A stretch of 64,000 bases of DNA from Stenotrophomonas sp. SAU14A_NAIMI4_5 (GTDB taxonomy: Bacteria; Pseudomonadota; Gammaproteobacteria; Xanthomonadales; Xanthomonadaceae): contig NZ_CP026003.1 in assembly GCF_003086795.1 (NCBI RefSeq), forward strand, positions 19,430-83,429, written 5' to 3'. The notes under the pieces are model-generated. The model worked only from the letters and a program-made list of their open reading frames with translations, did not search any database and was not told where the DNA came from. A program made the translations under genes and the position numbers. How positions within the stretch are numbered: position 1 is the stretch's first letter; each line of letters opens with the position of its first letter. Positions 24,229 to 34,347 of the stretch are shown in pieces.

Positions 24229-25431
24229 TCAGCCCTTGGCGACGGTGGCCACGGCCTTGGCGACGTACTCCAGGTTGTTCTGGTTCAGCGCGGCCACGCA
24301 GATGCGGCCGGTGCCGACGGCGTAGATGCCGAACTCGTCGCGCAGGCGTTCGACCTGCTCACGGCTCAGGCCGGAGTAGGAGAACATGCCGGCCTGTTCG
24401 TTGATGAAGGCGAACTGCGGGGCACCGGCGGCGGCGAGCTTTTCGACCAGGCCCTGGCGCAGGGCGTGGATGCGCTCGCGCATCTCGGTCAGTTCCTGCT
24501 CCCACATCTCACGCAGGTCCGGGTTGGTCAGCACGCCGGCCACCAGCGCGGCACCGTGGGTGGACGGGCTGGAGTAGATCGTGCGGATCACGCGCTTGAC
24601 CTGCGACTGCACGGCCTTCGCATCAGCGGCGGTCGGGGCGACCATCGACAGCGCACCCACGCGTTCGCCATACAGCGAGAACGACTTGGAGTACGAGTTG
24701 GCGACGATGAAGCTGTCGATGCCGGCTTCGGCGATGATGCGCACGGCGGCGGCATCCTGCTCGATGCCCTTGTCGAAGCCCTGGTAGGCCATGTCGATGA
24801 AGGGGAACAGCTGCTTGTCCTTCAGGACTTCGGCCACCTGCTTCCACTGGCTGACGGTGAGGTCGGCGCCGGTAGGGTTGTGGCAGCAGGCGTGCAGCAG
24901 CACCACGGTGCCGGCCTGCAGCTTCTGCAGATCGGCCAGCATGCCGTCGAAATCCACGCCATGGGTGGCGGCGTCGAAGTAGGTGTACTCGACCACGTCG
25001 AAGCCAGCAGCACCGAACACCGCGCGGTGGTTTTCCCAGCTCGGGTTGCTGATGGCGATGGTGGCGTGCGGCAGCAGCTTCTTCAGCACGTCGGCGCCGA
25101 CGCGCAGCGCACCGCTGCCACCGACGGTCTGTGCGGTGGTGACGCGGCCGGCGGCCAGCAGCGGCGAATCCTTGCCGAACACCAGTTCACGGGTCGCCTG
25201 CGTGTACGCAGGCAGGCCGTCGATCGGCAGGTAGCCACGCGGTTTGGCTTCGGTGGCGAGCTGCTGCTCGATCTGCTTGACGGCGCGAAGCAGCGGAATG
25301 CGGCCGCTCTCGTCGTAGTAGATGCCCACACCCAGGTTGACCTTGGTCGGGCGGCTGTCGGCGTTGTACGCCTCGGTCAGGCCCAGGATCGGGTCGCCCG
25401 GGACCAGTTCCACGTTTGCAAAGAAGGACAC
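24229..25431 (-). CDS. tyrB: Aromatic amino acid / aspartate aminotransferase
   Basis: A 400-residue class I aminotransferase read from GTG 25431 (VSFFANVELVPGDPILGLTE). PLP-site features include GGSGALRVGADVLKKL, NPSWENHRAVF, HACCHNPTGADLT, DMAYQGFDKG and the PLP-lysine motif NSYSKSFSLYGERVGALS. The pattern is that of the AspC/TyrB subgroup; choosing tyrosine over aspartate specificity is by general similarity. Although an IS remnant ends 16 nt past its stop, the gene is complete. It is divergent from the PqqU-type receptor, 168 nt away. Confidence 0.85.
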   Translation of the reverse strand: MSFFANVELVPGDPILGLTEAYNADSRPTKVNLGVGIYYDESGRIPLLRAVKQIEQQLATEAKPRGYLPIDGLPAYTQATRELVFGKDSPLLAAGRVTTAQTVGGSGALRVGADVLKKLLPHATIAISNPSWENHRAVFGAAGFDVVEYTYFDAATHGVDFDGMLADLQKLQAGTVVLLHACCHNPTGADLTVSQWKQVAEVLKDKQLFPFIDMAYQGFDKGIEQDAAAVRIIAEAGIDSFIVANSYSKSFSLYGERVGALSMVAPTAADAKAVQSQVKRVIRTIYSSPSTHGAALVAGVLTNPDLREMWEQELTEMRERIHALRQGLVEKLAAAGAPQFAFINEQAGMFSYSGLSREQVERLRDEFGIYAVGTGRICVAALNQNNLEYVAKAVATVAKG

Positions 25432-25599
25432 GGCAGTACTCGTTCTATTTGAGGGGGAGAAGAAGCGCGGGTCGTGAAGCAGCGGCCGTCGGCCACAGCC
25501 ATGCCATCGTAACAAAGCGTGCCACCCGCGCGGCGGCCATCGTCACGCCGCAGCCCGTACCATGGCGTGTTGTTTCCCCGCCGTGCGTGTAGCTGAACG

Positions 25600-27723
25600 A
25601 TGAACGATTTCCTGGAGCCCCGCCGCCTGCCCCTGCTGATCGCCCTGCTGCCGTTGCCGGTGCTGGCCCAGAACGCCGCCGACCCTGCCACGCAGCAGCT
25701 GCCGACCGTGGAAGTGCAGGCCGCACGCGTGCAGGGCATCGATCCGTTCGCGCTGCCGGCCAGCCAGGACACGGTGTGGGTGGGCGACGACCGCAGCGGG
25801 CCCGGGGTGCAGGTGTCCGAGGCGCTGGCCGGGGTGCCTGGGGTGCTGGCCCGTGATCGCCAGAACTATGCGCAGGACACCCAGCTGTCGATCCGCGGCT
25901 TCGGTGCGCGCTCCACCTTCGGCGTGCGCGGCGTGCGGGTGCTGATCGATGGCGTGCCGGCCACCATGCCCGATGGCCAGGGCCAGCTGTCGCACGCCAG
26001 CCTGCTTGGTGCCGAGCGCATCGAGGTGCTGCGCGGCCCGTTCTCCGCCCTGTACGGCAACTCCTCCGGCGGCGTGCTGCAGGTGTGGAGCGCGCAGGGC
26101 CAGGCCGGCGATCCGTGGCGGCTGCGGGTGAACGCCGGTGCCGACAACACGGTCAGCGTCGGCGCGCAGCTGCGCGGTGCCGGCCCGGTGATCGACTACA
26201 ACATCGCCGCCAACCACTTCCACACCGACGGCTGGCGCGACCACAGCGAGGCGCGGCGTGAGTCGCTCAACGCACGGCTGGGCGCTGAAGTCGGCGGCGG
26301 CCGCCTGGAGCTGCTGCTCAACGCGCTGGATGCCCCTGATGCGCAGGACCCGCTGGGCCTGACCCGCGCCCAGGTGGCGGCCAACCCGCGCCAGGCCACG
26401 GCCGTGGCCGAGCAGTACAACACCCGCAAATCCGTGCGGCAGCAGCAGGCCGGCCTGCGCTGGACCCGCGAAAGCGGCGCCCAGCGCTGGCAGCTGATGG
26501 GCTACGCCGGGCAGCGCGCGGTGACCCAGTTCCTGCCGATTCCGCCCACCGCGCAGGCCAACCCGCTGCACGCCGGCGGCGTGATCGACCTGGACGGCGG
26601 CTATGGCGGCGCGGACGCGCGCTGGGGCTGGAACGGTGACCTGGCCGGGCGCCCGCTGGACGTGGTGGCGGGCATCAGTGCCGACCGCCAGCGCCAGCAC
26701 CGCACCGGCTACGAGAACTTCGTCGGCAGCACCCTGGGCGTGCGCGGCCGCCTGCGCCGCGACCAGATCGACACCGTGCAGAACGTCGACCAGTTCGCCC
26801 AGGCGTGGTGGCAGTGGAGCCCGCGCTGGTCGCTGCTGGCCGGCGTGCGCCACAGTGCCGTGCGCTTCGAATCCGATGACCGCTACATCACCGGCAGCAA
26901 CCCCGACGACAGTGGCCGCCGCCGCTACCAGGCGACCACGCCGGTGGCCGGGGTCAGCTTCGAGGCGACCCCGCAGTGGCGCCTGCACGCCGCCGTCGGA
27001 CGCGGCTTCGAAACCCCCACCTTCAACGAGCTGGGCTACCGCAGCGACGGCCAGGCCGGCCTGGCGCTGGACCTGTCGGCCGCGCGCAGCCGCAACTTCG
27101 AGGTCGGCAGCAAGTGGCACGCGCAGAACGGAACCCAGCTCGATGTCAGCGTGTTCCGCGCCGTTACCGACGATGAGCTGGCCGTTGCCAGCAACACCAA
27201 TGGCCGCAGCACCTACCGCAACATCGGCCGTACCCGCCGCCAGGGCGTGGAACTGCAGTACCAGCAGCCACTGGCCGAGCAGTGGGAACTGCAGCTGGCC
27301 TGGACCTGGCTGCAGGCACAGGTGCGTTCGCCGTACCTGACCTGCGGTGGCAGTGGTTGCCGCGTGCCCGACACGGTGGTGGCGGCCGGCAGCCGCCTGC
27401 CCGGCGTGCCGCGGCAGCAGGCCTTCGCCCGCCTGCAGTGGTCGCCCGGCGACTGGCAGTGGGCGCTGGAAGCCAATGCCAGCAGCGACACGGTGGTGAA
27501 CGACCTGGCCACCGAGCGCGCGCCCGGCTACACCGTGCTGAACCTGGAAGCCGGGCGCCGCTGGACCCTGCCCGGCGGTGACCTGCGTGCCTTCGCGCGG
27601 CTGGACAACCTGCTCGACCAGGCCTACATCGGCTCGGTGATCGTCAACGATGGCAACGGCCGTTTCTACGAGCCAGCCCCGGACCGGCGCGCCAGCGTGG
27701 GCCTGCAGTGGTCGTGGCGCTGA
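25600..27723 (+). CDS. pqqU: TonB-dependent receptor, PqqU/YncD type (PQQ uptake)
   Basis: A 707-residue outer-membrane receptor with a signal peptide ending about residue 23 and a plug domain. Long stretches match what I recall of E. coli YncD, now PqqU, the pyrroloquinoline quinone importer: the RQNYAQDTQLSIRGFGARST region, GVPATMPDGQGQLS, VEVLRGPFSALYGNSSGGV-like plug residues, GRGFETPTFNELGYRSDGQ, RRQGVELQYQQ and a C-terminal GSVIVNDGNGRFYEPAP. PQQ-dependent dehydrogenases would then use scavenged cofactor. Monocistronic; no Fur box was seen upstream. Confidence 0.85.
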   Translation: MNDFLEPRRLPLLIALLPLPVLAQNAADPATQQLPTVEVQAARVQGIDPFALPASQDTVWVGDDRSGPGVQVSEALAGVPGVLARDRQNYAQDTQLSIRGFGARSTFGVRGVRVLIDGVPATMPDGQGQLSHASLLGAERIEVLRGPFSALYGNSSGGVLQVWSAQGQAGDPWRLRVNAGADNTVSVGAQLRGAGPVIDYNIAANHFHTDGWRDHSEARRESLNARLGAEVGGGRLELLLNALDAPDAQDPLGLTRAQVAANPRQATAVAEQYNTRKSVRQQQAGLRWTRESGAQRWQLMGYAGQRAVTQFLPIPPTAQANPLHAGGVIDLDGGYGGADARWGWNGDLAGRPLDVVAGISADRQRQHRTGYENFVGSTLGVRGRLRRDQIDTVQNVDQFAQAWWQWSPRWSLLAGVRHSAVRFESDDRYITGSNPDDSGRRRYQATTPVAGVSFEATPQWRLHAAVGRGFETPTFNELGYRSDGQAGLALDLSAARSRNFEVGSKWHAQNGTQLDVSVFRAVTDDELAVASNTNGRSTYRNIGRTRRQGVELQYQQPLAEQWELQLAWTWLQAQVRSPYLTCGGSGCRVPDTVVAAGSRLPGVPRQQAFARLQWSPGDWQWALEANASSDTVVNDLATERAPGYTVLNLEAGRRWTLPGGDLRAFARLDNLLDQAYIGSVIVNDGNGRFYEPAPDRRASVGLQWSWR

Positions 27724-27800
27724 TCCATTCGGACGCGCTGCGTTACATACGCTTACATCTTCACGAACCGGTAACGCAGGGCGCGTCGCTATCATGACGC

Positions 27801-27821
27801 AAATGGGAATCGATCCCATTT
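27801..27821. promoter_or_regulatory. Putative Fur box
   Basis: AAATGGGAATCGATCCCATT (plus a final T) is a near-perfect dyad of the form GGGAAT-n-ATCCC, fitting the AATGAGAATnATTCTCATT-like shape of gammaproteobacterial Fur sites. It lies 25 nt upstream of the siderophore receptor start, so iron repression is expected. Confidence 0.65.
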
Positions 27822-27845
27822 GAATCTCCGATAAGGACTCCCCCT

Positions 27846-30161
27846 GTGACTGCTGATGCCCTCACCCGCGCGGGCCTGCCGCGCGCTGCCCTGCCGTGCC
27901 CGTCTGCCCTTGGCCGACGGGCTCTTGCCCTGGCTGTCGTCCTGGCGCTGCCGCTGGCGGCCCACGCCGAAGCACCGGCCGATGCCAACCCGACCACCCT
28001 GGATGGTCTGGAAGTGACCGCGCGTCGCCAGTCACAGGCGGACAGCTACACCCTGCCGATCAGCAAGGCCGCCATTGGCCTGGACCTGAGCCTGCGGCAG
28101 ACCCCGCAGTCGGTGACCACGGTCACCCGCCAGCAGATGGATGACCTGCAGATCGAGTCCATCAACGACGTGCTGACCAGCACCACCGGCATCACCACCT
28201 ATTCGCTGGACAACGCCGGCCGCACCACCTTCCGTGCGCGCGGCTTCGACGTCGGCAACTTCAAGGTCGATGGCATGCTGATCAACGGCGCCAGCAGCTT
28301 CAGCGGCGGCGGTGCCGGCCTGAACATGGACCTGTACGACCACGTGCAGGTGGTGCGCGGCGCCAACGGCCTGCTCGGTGGCACCGGTGACCCGTCGGCC
28401 ACGGTGTACCTGGAGCGCAAGCGCCCGACCCGTGAGTTCGGTGGTGCCGCCTCGCTGACCCTGGGCAGCCACGACAAGCGCCGCCTGATGGGCGACGTCA
28501 ACGTGCCGCTGACCGCCGATGGCCGCGTGCGCAGCCGCTTCGTGGTCAGCGCCGAGGATTCGGACACCTTCCGCCAGCGCGAGGACGTGCAGCGCCTGGG
28601 CGGCCTGGCCAGCTTCGAAGCCGACCTGGGTGATGCCACCGTGGTGAACCTGGGCGTGCAGTACGAGCGCACCCGCAACGGTGGCGGTTCGTGGGGCAGC
28701 AACGTGCCGATCTGGTGGGCCGACGGCACCCGCACCAACCTGTCGCGCAGCACCAACCCGGCCGCCGACTGGAGCGTGGCCAAGCGTGACAACACCTCCG
28801 TGTTCGGCAGCGTGGAACAGGGCCTGGGCGCGGACTGGAAGCTGCGCGTGGCGTTCGCCCATGACAGCGGCGAGAGCTACACCAACTACGGCGTGGCCAA
28901 AGTCAACAACGCCGCACCGGGCAAGGGCTTCGCCGGCTTCTGGAACCCTGATGGCAGCGGCGCGTTCCTCAACGCCATCCACAACGAATCGGAAACCCGC
29001 CGCGACAACCTCGACATCAGCGTCAGCGGCCCGCTGCAGCTGTTCGGCCGCGAGCACCAGCTGATGGCCGGCTTCAACGGCTACCGCAGCGAGATCACCG
29101 ACTACGCCTTCAGCGCCGCGCTGGGCAACTGCACCATCGCCGGCGTCGCCCCGTGGAGCGGCTGCCAGTACCGTGCGGTCGGCCTACCGATCGACGACTG
29201 GCGCACCTGGGACGGCAGCTACGCGCCGTTCGAGACCTTCCGCACCCCGGCCCGCACCAAGACCATCACCCAGAACGTGGGTGGCTACCTGGCCGGCCGC
29301 TTCAGCCTGGCCGAGCCGCTGTCGCTGGTGCTGGGCACCCGCGTGAGCAACTACAAGACCTACACCCAGACCTACAGCAAGGCCGACGTGCGCACCCGCG
29401 GTGCCGCCACGGGCGACCAGCAGGTGGTGACCCCGTACGCGGGCCTGGTGTGGGACTTCGCTGCGAACTACTCGGCGTACGTGAGCTACACCGATGTGTT
29501 CAGCCCGCAGGGCAACGTGCGTGATGCCAACGACACCCTGCTCGACCCGGTGACCGGCAAGAGCTACGAAGCCGGCATCAAGGGTGAGTGGGCCGACGGT
29601 GCGTTGAATGCCGCGCTGGCCGTGTTCCGCAACGAGCAGAACAACGTGGCCGAGAGCACCGGTGAAGTGCACCCGGTGACCGGCTTCAACATCTACCGTG
29701 CGGTGGACGGCGTGGTGTCCAAGGGTGCGGACCTGGAAGTGTCCGGTCGCCTGGCGCAGGGCTGGAACGTGTATGCCGGCTACACCTGGCTGCAGGTCGA
29801 CGGCCTGTCCTACCAGCAGGACCCGCGTCACCTGCTGCGCCTGAACACCTCGTGGACCCTGCCCGGCGCACTGTCGAAGCTGACCGTGGGCGGGGGCCTG
29901 TCGATGCAGAGCGGCACGGTGATGTCGACCAACCCGGGTCGCCCGCTGGGCGGCGGCAAGTACGACGCCAGCAACCTGCCGATGGGGGGCTACACCCTGG
30001 TCAACCTGATGGCGCGCTATGACCTGACCGACACCGTGCAGCTGGCGGTGAACGTGAACAACCTGACCGACAAGCTGTACTACACCCAGTACGGCTTCTA
30101 CGACGGGCTGATCTTCGGCGAGCCGCGTACCACCACCTTCAGCATCCGCGCACGCTTCTAA
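27846..30161 (+). CDS. TonB-dependent siderophore receptor (FhuE/FpvA-like)
   Basis: A 771-residue receptor starting from GTG 27846. It has a long basic signal region ending at AAHAEA (about residue 42), a TonB-box-like region (TLDGLEVTARRQS), a plug of the ferric-siderophore type (LRQTPQSVTTVTRQQMDDLQIESINDVL, RARGFDVGNFKVDGM, VQVVRGANGLLGGTGDPSATV) and a barrel ending in Phe. The TPQSV and ANGLLGGTG motifs are typical of receptors for hydroxamate-type siderophores such as coprogen or pyoverdine. The Fur box just upstream supports the role. A two-component system follows. Confidence 0.9.
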   Translation: MTADALTRAGLPRAALPCPSALGRRALALAVVLALPLAAHAEAPADANPTTLDGLEVTARRQSQADSYTLPISKAAIGLDLSLRQTPQSVTTVTRQQMDDLQIESINDVLTSTTGITTYSLDNAGRTTFRARGFDVGNFKVDGMLINGASSFSGGGAGLNMDLYDHVQVVRGANGLLGGTGDPSATVYLERKRPTREFGGAASLTLGSHDKRRLMGDVNVPLTADGRVRSRFVVSAEDSDTFRQREDVQRLGGLASFEADLGDATVVNLGVQYERTRNGGGSWGSNVPIWWADGTRTNLSRSTNPAADWSVAKRDNTSVFGSVEQGLGADWKLRVAFAHDSGESYTNYGVAKVNNAAPGKGFAGFWNPDGSGAFLNAIHNESETRRDNLDISVSGPLQLFGREHQLMAGFNGYRSEITDYAFSAALGNCTIAGVAPWSGCQYRAVGLPIDDWRTWDGSYAPFETFRTPARTKTITQNVGGYLAGRFSLAEPLSLVLGTRVSNYKTYTQTYSKADVRTRGAATGDQQVVTPYAGLVWDFAANYSAYVSYTDVFSPQGNVRDANDTLLDPVTGKSYEAGIKGEWADGALNAALAVFRNEQNNVAESTGEVHPVTGFNIYRAVDGVVSKGADLEVSGRLAQGWNVYAGYTWLQVDGLSYQQDPRHLLRLNTSWTLPGALSKLTVGGGLSMQSGTVMSTNPGRPLGGGKYDASNLPMGGYTLVNLMARYDLTDTVQLAVNVNNLTDKLYYTQYGFYDGLIFGEPRTTTFSIRARF

Positions 30162-30172
30162 GCGTGGCCGTG

Positions 30173-30202
30173 GCACCGGCCTGCAGCCCTGCAGGCCGGT
30201 GC
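30173..30202 (+). terminator. Strong GC hairpin after the siderophore receptor
   Basis: GCACCGGCCTGCA / TGCAGGCCGGTGC form a perfect 13-bp stem with a 4-nt loop, 12 nt after the receptor stop. There is no T-run, so it may be a terminator of the GC type or a 3' stabilising structure that separates the receptor from the regulator genes. Confidence 0.55.
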
Positions 30203-30223
30203 TGCATCTGGGAAGATGCGTCC

Positions 30224-30961
30224 ATGCCCGAGTCCCAAACCCCGCCCGCCCGCATCCTGGTCGTCGATGACGATCCGGAGATCGGCGCCCTGCTCGCCCA
30301 GTACCTGGGCCAACAGGGCCTGCAGACCGTCGTCGCCGGCGATGGTGATGGCATGCGCGCGGCATTGGCTGCCGGGACCTTCGACGCGGTGGTGCTGGAC
30401 CTGATGCTGCCCGGCGAGGATGGGCTGGCGCTGTGCCAGCAGCTGCGCGAGCAGACCGCCCTGCCGGTGATCATGCTGACCGCGCGTGGCCGCCCGGCCG
30501 ACCGCATCCTTGGCCTGGAAGTGGGCGCCGATGACTACATGGCCAAGCCGTTCGACCCGCGCGAGCTGCTGCTGCGGCTGCGTGCGGTACTGCGGCGGCA
30601 GGCGCCCGTGCAGGCGGCCCCGGCCGCCACGGCGGAGGTGGCACGGCTGCGTTTCTCCGGGTGGACCCTGGACCCGCGCACCCACCTGCTGCAGGCCGAC
30701 GATGGCCGCCGCCACCTGCTGGGCGAGACCGATTTCAGCGCGCTGCAGCTGTTCCTGCGCCATCCCGACGAAGTGCTCGAGCGCGATTTCCTGGTGGAAC
30801 AGGTGTACGGCCGCGACCGCATGCCCAGCGATCGCAGCATCGACATGTGCATCAGCCGGCTGCGGCAGATGCTGGAACATGACAGCCGCGCGCCGCTGCT
30901 GATCCGCACCGTGCGCAACCGCGGCTACTGCCTGGCCGGGCCGGTGCAGGCCGATGGCTGA
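30224..30961 (+). CDS. OmpR-family response regulator
   Basis: A 245-residue regulator. The receiver domain (residues 10-122) has the acidic pair VVDDDPE, the phosphoacceptor Asp in VVLDLMLPGEDG, the conserved Thr in MLTARG and the Lys in AKPFDPRELL. The C-terminal winged helix ends LIRTVRNRGYCLAG with the recognition-helix segment SDRSIDMCISRLRQML. ATG 30224 is the first good start. It overlaps the kinase gene by 8 nt, so the two form a two-component system whose signal is unknown; location after an iron receptor suggests envelope or metal sensing. Confidence 0.93.
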   Translation: MPESQTPPARILVVDDDPEIGALLAQYLGQQGLQTVVAGDGDGMRAALAAGTFDAVVLDLMLPGEDGLALCQQLREQTALPVIMLTARGRPADRILGLEVGADDYMAKPFDPRELLLRLRAVLRRQAPVQAAPAATAEVARLRFSGWTLDPRTHLLQADDGRRHLLGETDFSALQLFLRHPDEVLERDFLVEQVYGRDRMPSDRSIDMCISRLRQMLEHDSRAPLLIRTVRNRGYCLAGPVQADG

Positions 30962-32342
30962 GGCGCGCCTGGGCTGGCCGCGCACGCTGTACGGGCGGCT
31001 GGTGCTGGTGCTGGTGGCGGGCATGCTGCTGGCGCAGCTGCTGACCGGCACCGTGTGGCACGACGCCCGCTATGAGCGCGTGGCCGAGATACCCGCGCGG
31101 CTGACCGCCGCGCACGTGGCGCAGACCCTGCGCCTGCTGGAAGCCCCTGACTCGCCGCTGGCCGGTGCCGACCCTGCGGTGCTGTCCACGGCCGACCTGA
31201 CGGTGCGGGCCGTCGACGATGGCGGCCACGTCTCGCTGCGCGCGCGTGACCGCGCCGTGGAGCAGCTGCTGCGTGCATCGCTGCAGGGCGAACTGGGCAC
31301 GCCGCGCGAGCTGCACCTGCAGCGCCTGCGCCTGTACGACGCGCAGGGCCGCGAGGACGACAAGGTGCTGTCGGCGCGCCACGTCGCCGGCCAGTTCCAG
31401 CTGCGCGTGCGCACGGCGCAGGGGCACTGGCTGCAGTTCGACGTGCGCGAAGGCCAGGCCGGCCTGCAGCTGGAACCGGCACATGCGCTGGGCGACTACC
31501 TGCTGCGCATCTACGGCCTGCGCACCCTGCTGATCGTGCTGCTGGCCCTGCTGGTGGTGCGCTGGCTGACCCGGCCGCTGACCCGCCTCGGCGACGCCGC
31601 ACAGGCGCTGGGGCGCAATCTGAATGCTCCGCCGTTGCCGCTGGAAGGGCCGCGCGAGGTGCGCCAGGCCGCGCAGGCCTTCAACCAGATGCAGCAGCAG
31701 CTGCAGCAGGCCGCGCAGGGCCGCGAGGAACTGCTGGCGGCGGTCTCGCACGACCTGCGCTCGCCGCTGACCCGCCTGCGCCTGCGCACCGAACTGCTGG
31801 CCGACGAGGCCGTGCGCACGCGCTGGCGTGCGGACCTGGACGACATGCAGGAGCTGGTCGATTCCATCCTCGACTACAGCAGCGCCACCCAGCTGCGCGG
31901 CGACCGCGAGCCGATCGATATCGACGCGCTGCTGCGTACGGTGGTCGACGATGCACGCGAGGCCGGCCATGCCGTGCAGCTGACGGGCCGGGTGGGCGTG
32001 GCCTATCCCGGCTTCCCGCGCAGCCTGAAGCGCGCGCTGGCCAACCTGCTGGACAACGCCGGGCGCTATGGCGGCGGCGCGCAGGTCGAGGCGTCGGGCG
32101 ACGCCAAGGCCATCCACATCCGCATCACCGACCAGGGCCCGGGCATACCGGCCGGAGAACGGGCGCGGATGCTGCAGCCGTTCCAGCGGCTGGAGGCTTC
32201 ACGCAGCGCGCGCCATGGCGGCACCGGGCTGGGCCTGAGCATCGCGGTGGCGGTGGTGCAGGCGCACGGCGGCCAGCTGGCCCTGGAGGATGGCGACGGC
32301 GGCCGCGGGCTGTGCGTGCGGATCACCCTGCCCCGATCGTAG
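30954..32342 (+). CDS. Sensor histidine kinase
   Basis: A 462-residue membrane kinase. It has a TM helix at about 14-34, a periplasmic domain of about 150 residues, a second TM near 185-205, a HAMP region (RWLTRPLTRLGDAAQALG), the H-box AVSHDLRSPLTRLRLRTELL, the N-box LLDNAGRYGGG, and G-boxes DQGPGIPAGE and GGTGLGLSIA. The pattern resembles the RstB/EnvZ subgroup. It is translationally coupled to the response regulator. Its TAG stop is the TAG of the REP element that begins at 32339. Confidence 0.93.
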   Translation: MAEARLGWPRTLYGRLVLVLVAGMLLAQLLTGTVWHDARYERVAEIPARLTAAHVAQTLRLLEAPDSPLAGADPAVLSTADLTVRAVDDGGHVSLRARDRAVEQLLRASLQGELGTPRELHLQRLRLYDAQGREDDKVLSARHVAGQFQLRVRTAQGHWLQFDVREGQAGLQLEPAHALGDYLLRIYGLRTLLIVLLALLVVRWLTRPLTRLGDAAQALGRNLNAPPLPLEGPREVRQAAQAFNQMQQQLQQAAQGREELLAAVSHDLRSPLTRLRLRTELLADEAVRTRWRADLDDMQELVDSILDYSSATQLRGDREPIDIDALLRTVVDDAREAGHAVQLTGRVGVAYPGFPRSLKRALANLLDNAGRYGGGAQVEASGDAKAIHIRITDQGPGIPAGERARMLQPFQRLEASRSARHGGTGLGLSIAVAVVQAHGGQLALEDGDGGRGLCVRITLPRS

Positions 32343-32401
32343 AGTCGAGCTTGCTCGACTGCTCGTGCGGGTAACCGCCAGTCGAGCAAGCTCGACTCTA
32401 C
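32339..32401. repeat. REP doublet, AGTCGAGCTTGCTCGACT type
   Basis: Inverted copies of GTAGAGTCGAGCTTGCTCGA with a short loop (CGTGCGGGTAACCGC), giving a 24-bp arm hairpin. The TAG near its left end is the stop codon of the histidine kinase. Confidence 0.9.
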
Positions 32402-32413
32402 GTCTGGCAGGAC

Positions 32414-32441
32414 GGTAGCGCCGGGCCATGCCCGGCGGTAG
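32414..32441. repeat. REP unit, GTAGCGCCGGGC type
   Basis: GTAGCGCCGGGCCATGCCCG followed by GCGGTAGC: the GCCGGGC/GCCCGGC palindrome of another REP family, 12 nt beyond the previous doublet and just before the convergent gene end at 32447. Confidence 0.8.
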
Positions 32442-32446
32442 CAGGG

Positions 32447-34344
<1,898 letters not shown>

Positions 34345-34347
34345 GCC

